Below, piece after piece: positions 4,023-5,306 of a stretch of 5,306 nt of DNA. A model generated the notes under the pieces. It made no database searches. It was not told the origin of the DNA and worked only from the letters and a program-made list of their open reading frames with translations. The stretch lies in assembly GCA_021161965.1 (NCBI GenBank), contig JAGGZP010000025.1, positions 1 through 5,306 of the forward strand. Reading direction: 5' to 3'. Made by a program: the position numbers and the translations under genes. The DNA is from a bacterium (lineage in GTDB: Bacteria; Patescibacteriota; Patescibacteriia; UBA2591; JAGGZP01). Each line of letters opens with the position of its first letter. Position 1 is the first letter of the stretch.

Positions 4023-4907
4023 AATAAGTCTATAAAAGGTGATGTATCCCACGACTTGATTATTTTTGTTTTTAATATAAGCAAAAAAGATCTTTTTGGT
4101 TTGCATTTTTGAGAAGATTGTCCATAAATCTGTTTCGGTATCGAAGAACAATTTCTCGTCCTCAATAGATGTTTTATCAATCGGAGTCATTACATCTTTT
4201 GCTTTTTTCTTCATTAACTTCGATTTCAGTTTAATTACAGTCATTTCCGAATTACCGGCAAAAATAATAAATAGAGCGATAAAGCCAAACCAAAGCCATG
4301 TTTTCCAATCAATTATTGCTAAAACAATAAATGCAAGTGCAATTGCTCGACTAATCAAAACAGCGATTTTACTTGCCCTAATCTCATTCTTAGTAATAAT
4401 CCAGATTATCGATTTGAAGATTCTCCCACCATCCATTGGAAATGCCGGAAGTAAGTTAAATGCCCCAAGTAAAACATTTAAGAACATTAAATAGAATAGA
4501 GTAAACCAGAGCCAATAAGGCATTGACAAGTATTTAACAAAAGGAAGAAGTACAAGAGCGATTGCAAAATTTACTAAAGGACCAGCAACAGCAATTTTTA
4601 GTTCTGTTTTTGGATTCTCAGGAATTTTTTCTAAATGTGCCATAGCACCAAGAATAAAAAGTGTAATTTTTTTAACTGGTACACCATTTTTGACTGCAAC
4701 AATCGAGTGACCAAGCTCGTGAAGCACTATCGAAAGATAAAGAAAAGCAGTTGTAACGAACCCAAGTGTGTAGGCTAAATATTTTGGATAGAAAGATAGC
4801 TTTATTGCGAAAAAATTTATTATTGCGTATGCAAAAAACAAAAAACCAATCACAAAAGAAAAATTGGCATAAATCTTAAATCTTCCAACCTTAAATAGCT
4901 TAAACAA
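4011..4907 (-). CDS. Site-2 protease family (M50) zinc metalloprotease with C-terminal CBS-like domain (298 aa)
   Basis: This is an integral membrane protease that cuts transmembrane substrates within the bilayer. The catalytic zinc motif HELGH is at 63-67 (VLHELGHSIVA), and the third ligand is in NLLPAFPMDGGR (151-162, Asp159). GPLVNFAIA (109-117) is a conserved family segment. About six hydrophobic helices can be drawn (roughly 14-36, 42-68, 104-125, 132-155, 176-198, 201-218). The tail (about 225-298) starts KDVMTP and ends VVGYITFYRLI, a single degenerate CBS-like unit where relatives of about 370 residues often carry a CBS pair. The start is TTG at 4907, chosen because AAGGAGG lies 5 nt upstream and because FKLFKVGRFKIYANFSF aligns with the usual N-terminus. 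It is monocistronic with its own promoter and terminator. The substrate is unknown. It groups with SpoIVFB/Rv-type S2P proteins rather than RseP, as no PDZ domain is present. Confidence 0.92.
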   Translation of the reverse strand: MFKLFKVGRFKIYANFSFVIGFLFFAYAIINFFAIKLSFYPKYLAYTLGFVTTAFLYLSIVLHELGHSIVAVKNGVPVKKITLFILGAMAHLEKIPENPKTELKIAVAGPLVNFAIALVLLPFVKYLSMPYWLWFTLFYLMFLNVLLGAFNLLPAFPMDGGRIFKSIIWIITKNEIRASKIAVLISRAIALAFIVLAIIDWKTWLWFGFIALFIIFAGNSEMTVIKLKSKLMKKKAKDVMTPIDKTSIEDEKLFFDTETDLWTIFSKMQTKKIFFAYIKNKNNQVVGYITFYRLIKDG

Positions 4908-4920
4908 TTTTACCTCCTTT
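4908..4920 (-). promoter_or_regulatory. Strong Shine-Dalgarno for the TTG start of the M50 gene
   Basis: On the minus strand AAAGGAGG (4920-4913) is followed by TAAAA and then TTG at 4907. It matches the anti-SD core CCTCC and fixes this non-ATG start. It contrasts with recG and the 164-aa gene, which have no Shine-Dalgarno. Confidence 0.88.
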
Positions 4921-4933
4921 TTAAATCATTTTT

Positions 4934-4961
4934 ATGATAATAAATTTTATTTTCTTGTCAA
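4934..4961 (-). promoter_or_regulatory. Sigma70-type promoter of the M50 protease gene
   Basis: On the minus strand TTGACA (4961-4956, perfect) is followed after 16 nt by TATCAT (4939-4934, 5/6). The expected start near 4927 gives a leader of about 20 nt that just contains the Shine-Dalgarno. A 6-bp inverted repeat GTTAAA/TTTAAC (4985-4990/4997-5002) lies upstream and might bind a regulator. Confidence 0.72.
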
Positions 4962-5002
4962 CTCTAACTTTATATGGTAATCAGGTTAAAATACAGTTTA
5001 AC

Positions 5003-5057
5003 ATAGATAAAAACACAAATTAAATCAAATTTTAAATCTCAAATTTGTGATATCTAT
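5003..5057. repeat. AT-rich imperfect inverted repeat
   Basis: ATAGATA (5003-5009) is complementary to TATCTAT (5051-5057), and CACAAATT (5014-5021) to AATTTGTG (5042-5049). Together they give 15 paired bases in an interrupted stem with a 20-nt AT-rich loop. No T-tract or gene end is next to it. It may be part of a degraded mobile element or chance in AT-rich DNA. Confidence 0.4.
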
Positions 5058-5077
5058 AGCTCAATTAATTCTTAATC

Positions 5078-5103
5078 ACTGGCCTTTCGCACGAATGGCC
5101 AGT
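5078..5103. repeat. Hairpin ACTGGCC/GGCCAGT
   Basis: ACTGGCC (5078-5084) pairs with GGCCAGT (5097-5103). After a T-T mismatch the stem continues with TTC/GAA (5086-5088/5093-5095... adjacent) around loop GCAC. It is GC-rich in an otherwise AT-rich intergenic region and lacks a following T run, so a terminator role is uncertain. Confidence 0.5.
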
Positions 5104-5170
5104 AATAAGATTGTTGTTTATTTTCCGATTTATAGAAGATCCTAAAGTTCACATCTATACAAAATTTTTT

Positions 5171-5207
5171 AAGAAGTTTTAAGAAGTCGGATTTCTTAAA
5201 ATTTCTT
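5171..5207. repeat. Long AAGAA/TTCTT hairpin
   Basis: AAGAAGTTTTAAGAA (5171-5185) pairs with TTCTTAAAATTTCTT (5193-5207) over 15 positions with one G-T pair; the loop is GTCGGAT. The stem itself holds repeated AAGAA units, and similar AAGAAACTTAA units follow at 5264-5281, which suggests one composite repeat element extending from about 5165 to 5281. Confidence 0.6.
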
Positions 5208-5223
5208 CCTTAATTTTACACTT

Positions 5224-5262
5224 GGTAGGGGTCGCACCCCGGGGTAGGGGTCGCACCCCTAC
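5224..5262. repeat. REP-like GC-rich tandem hairpin, two units
   Basis: A 17-bp unit, GGTAGGGGTCGCACCCC, occurs at 5224-5240 and again unchanged at 5243-5259, with a period of 19. Each unit is a hairpin GGGGT-CGC-ACCCC; the second extends to GTAGGGGT/ACCCCTAC (8 bp, 5244-5262). The junction ACCCCGGGGT is also palindromic, so alternative folds exist. The composition is unlike the surrounding AT-rich sequence, which points to a repetitive extragenic palindrome family. Confidence 0.75.
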
Positions 5263-5263
5263 A

Positions 5264-5281
5264 GAAACTTAAGAAACTTAA
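5264..5281. repeat. 9-bp tandem repeat GAAACTTAA x2
   Basis: GAAACTTAA is at 5264-5272 and is repeated exactly at 5273-5281, directly after the REP-like hairpins. It is related to the AAGAA/CTTAA words of the 5171-5207 hairpin. It may mark the edge of that composite repeat. Confidence 0.55.
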
Positions 5282-5306
5282 TAAGACGATAGTCAAAAAT
5301 CCCGCG

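Noticed and set aside
4096..4494. Plus-strand frame of 132 codons and a minus-strand frame at 3995-4180
   Set aside because: Both are shadows of the M50 protease gene; the protease frame carries the HELGH and MDGG motifs.
5224..5281. CRISPR array
   Set aside because: There are only two 17-bp units with a 2-bp spacer, then a 9-bp tandem; there is no repeat-spacer pattern of the right sizes and no cas gene nearby.

Overview
The window looks like chromosome from a member of the Candidate Phyla Radiation (Patescibacteria, probably Parcubacteria-like). This is inferred from strong A+T richness, a thymidylate kinase tail of the CPR-type form (GKKRDIHEKD followed by a PKEF segment), a RecG with a lysine-rich insert, and a small two-helix membrane protein of a kind I associate with these genomes. 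No rRNA or marker tree is available, so the placement is tentative. All four protein genes end in TAA and read normally in the standard code.

Layout. At the left edge is the C-terminal third or more of thymidylate kinase (+). It converges on a complete recG (-), and the two genes overlap by 4 nt at their stop codons. Upstream of recG lies a compact divergent promoter pair: consensus -35/-10 boxes for recG (-) and for tRNA-Ser(GCU) (+) are interleaved around TTGAC-AAAAA-GTCAA. From tRNA-Ser(GCU) to about 3360 the DNA is a patchwork of tRNA-Ser genes, tRNA debris and palindromic repeats. It holds a 103-bp element bounded by 12-bp inverted repeats; a decayed copy (A) and a better copy (B) of a roughly 100-bp repeat; a broken tRNA-Ser(UGA) 5' part; an intact tRNA-Ser(UGA); and a T-arm/acceptor 3' part whose acceptor strand matches the broken 5' part at 7 of 7 positions. 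A perfect 28-bp palindrome sits where the T loop of that 3' part should be. The intact tRNA-Ser(UGA) therefore lies inside the remains of another tRNA-Ser.

Next come a 164-residue membrane protein with an apparently leaderless start, a tRNA-Arg with the uncommon anticodon GCG, and a site-2-protease-type M50 metalloprotease (-). The terminator of the protease gene contains its own stop codon. The last 400 bases carry the protease promoter and Shine-Dalgarno sequence, then AT-rich inverted repeats, a long AAGAA/TTCTT hairpin and a GC-rich REP-like tandem hairpin (GTAGGGGTCGCACCCC twice).

Function. The protein genes are housekeeping: dTTP synthesis, fork and Holliday-junction remodelling, and membrane proteolysis. 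They do not form an operon. The unusual part is the tRNA-Ser region, which looks like a site of repeated insertion, duplication and decay rather than a new protein system.
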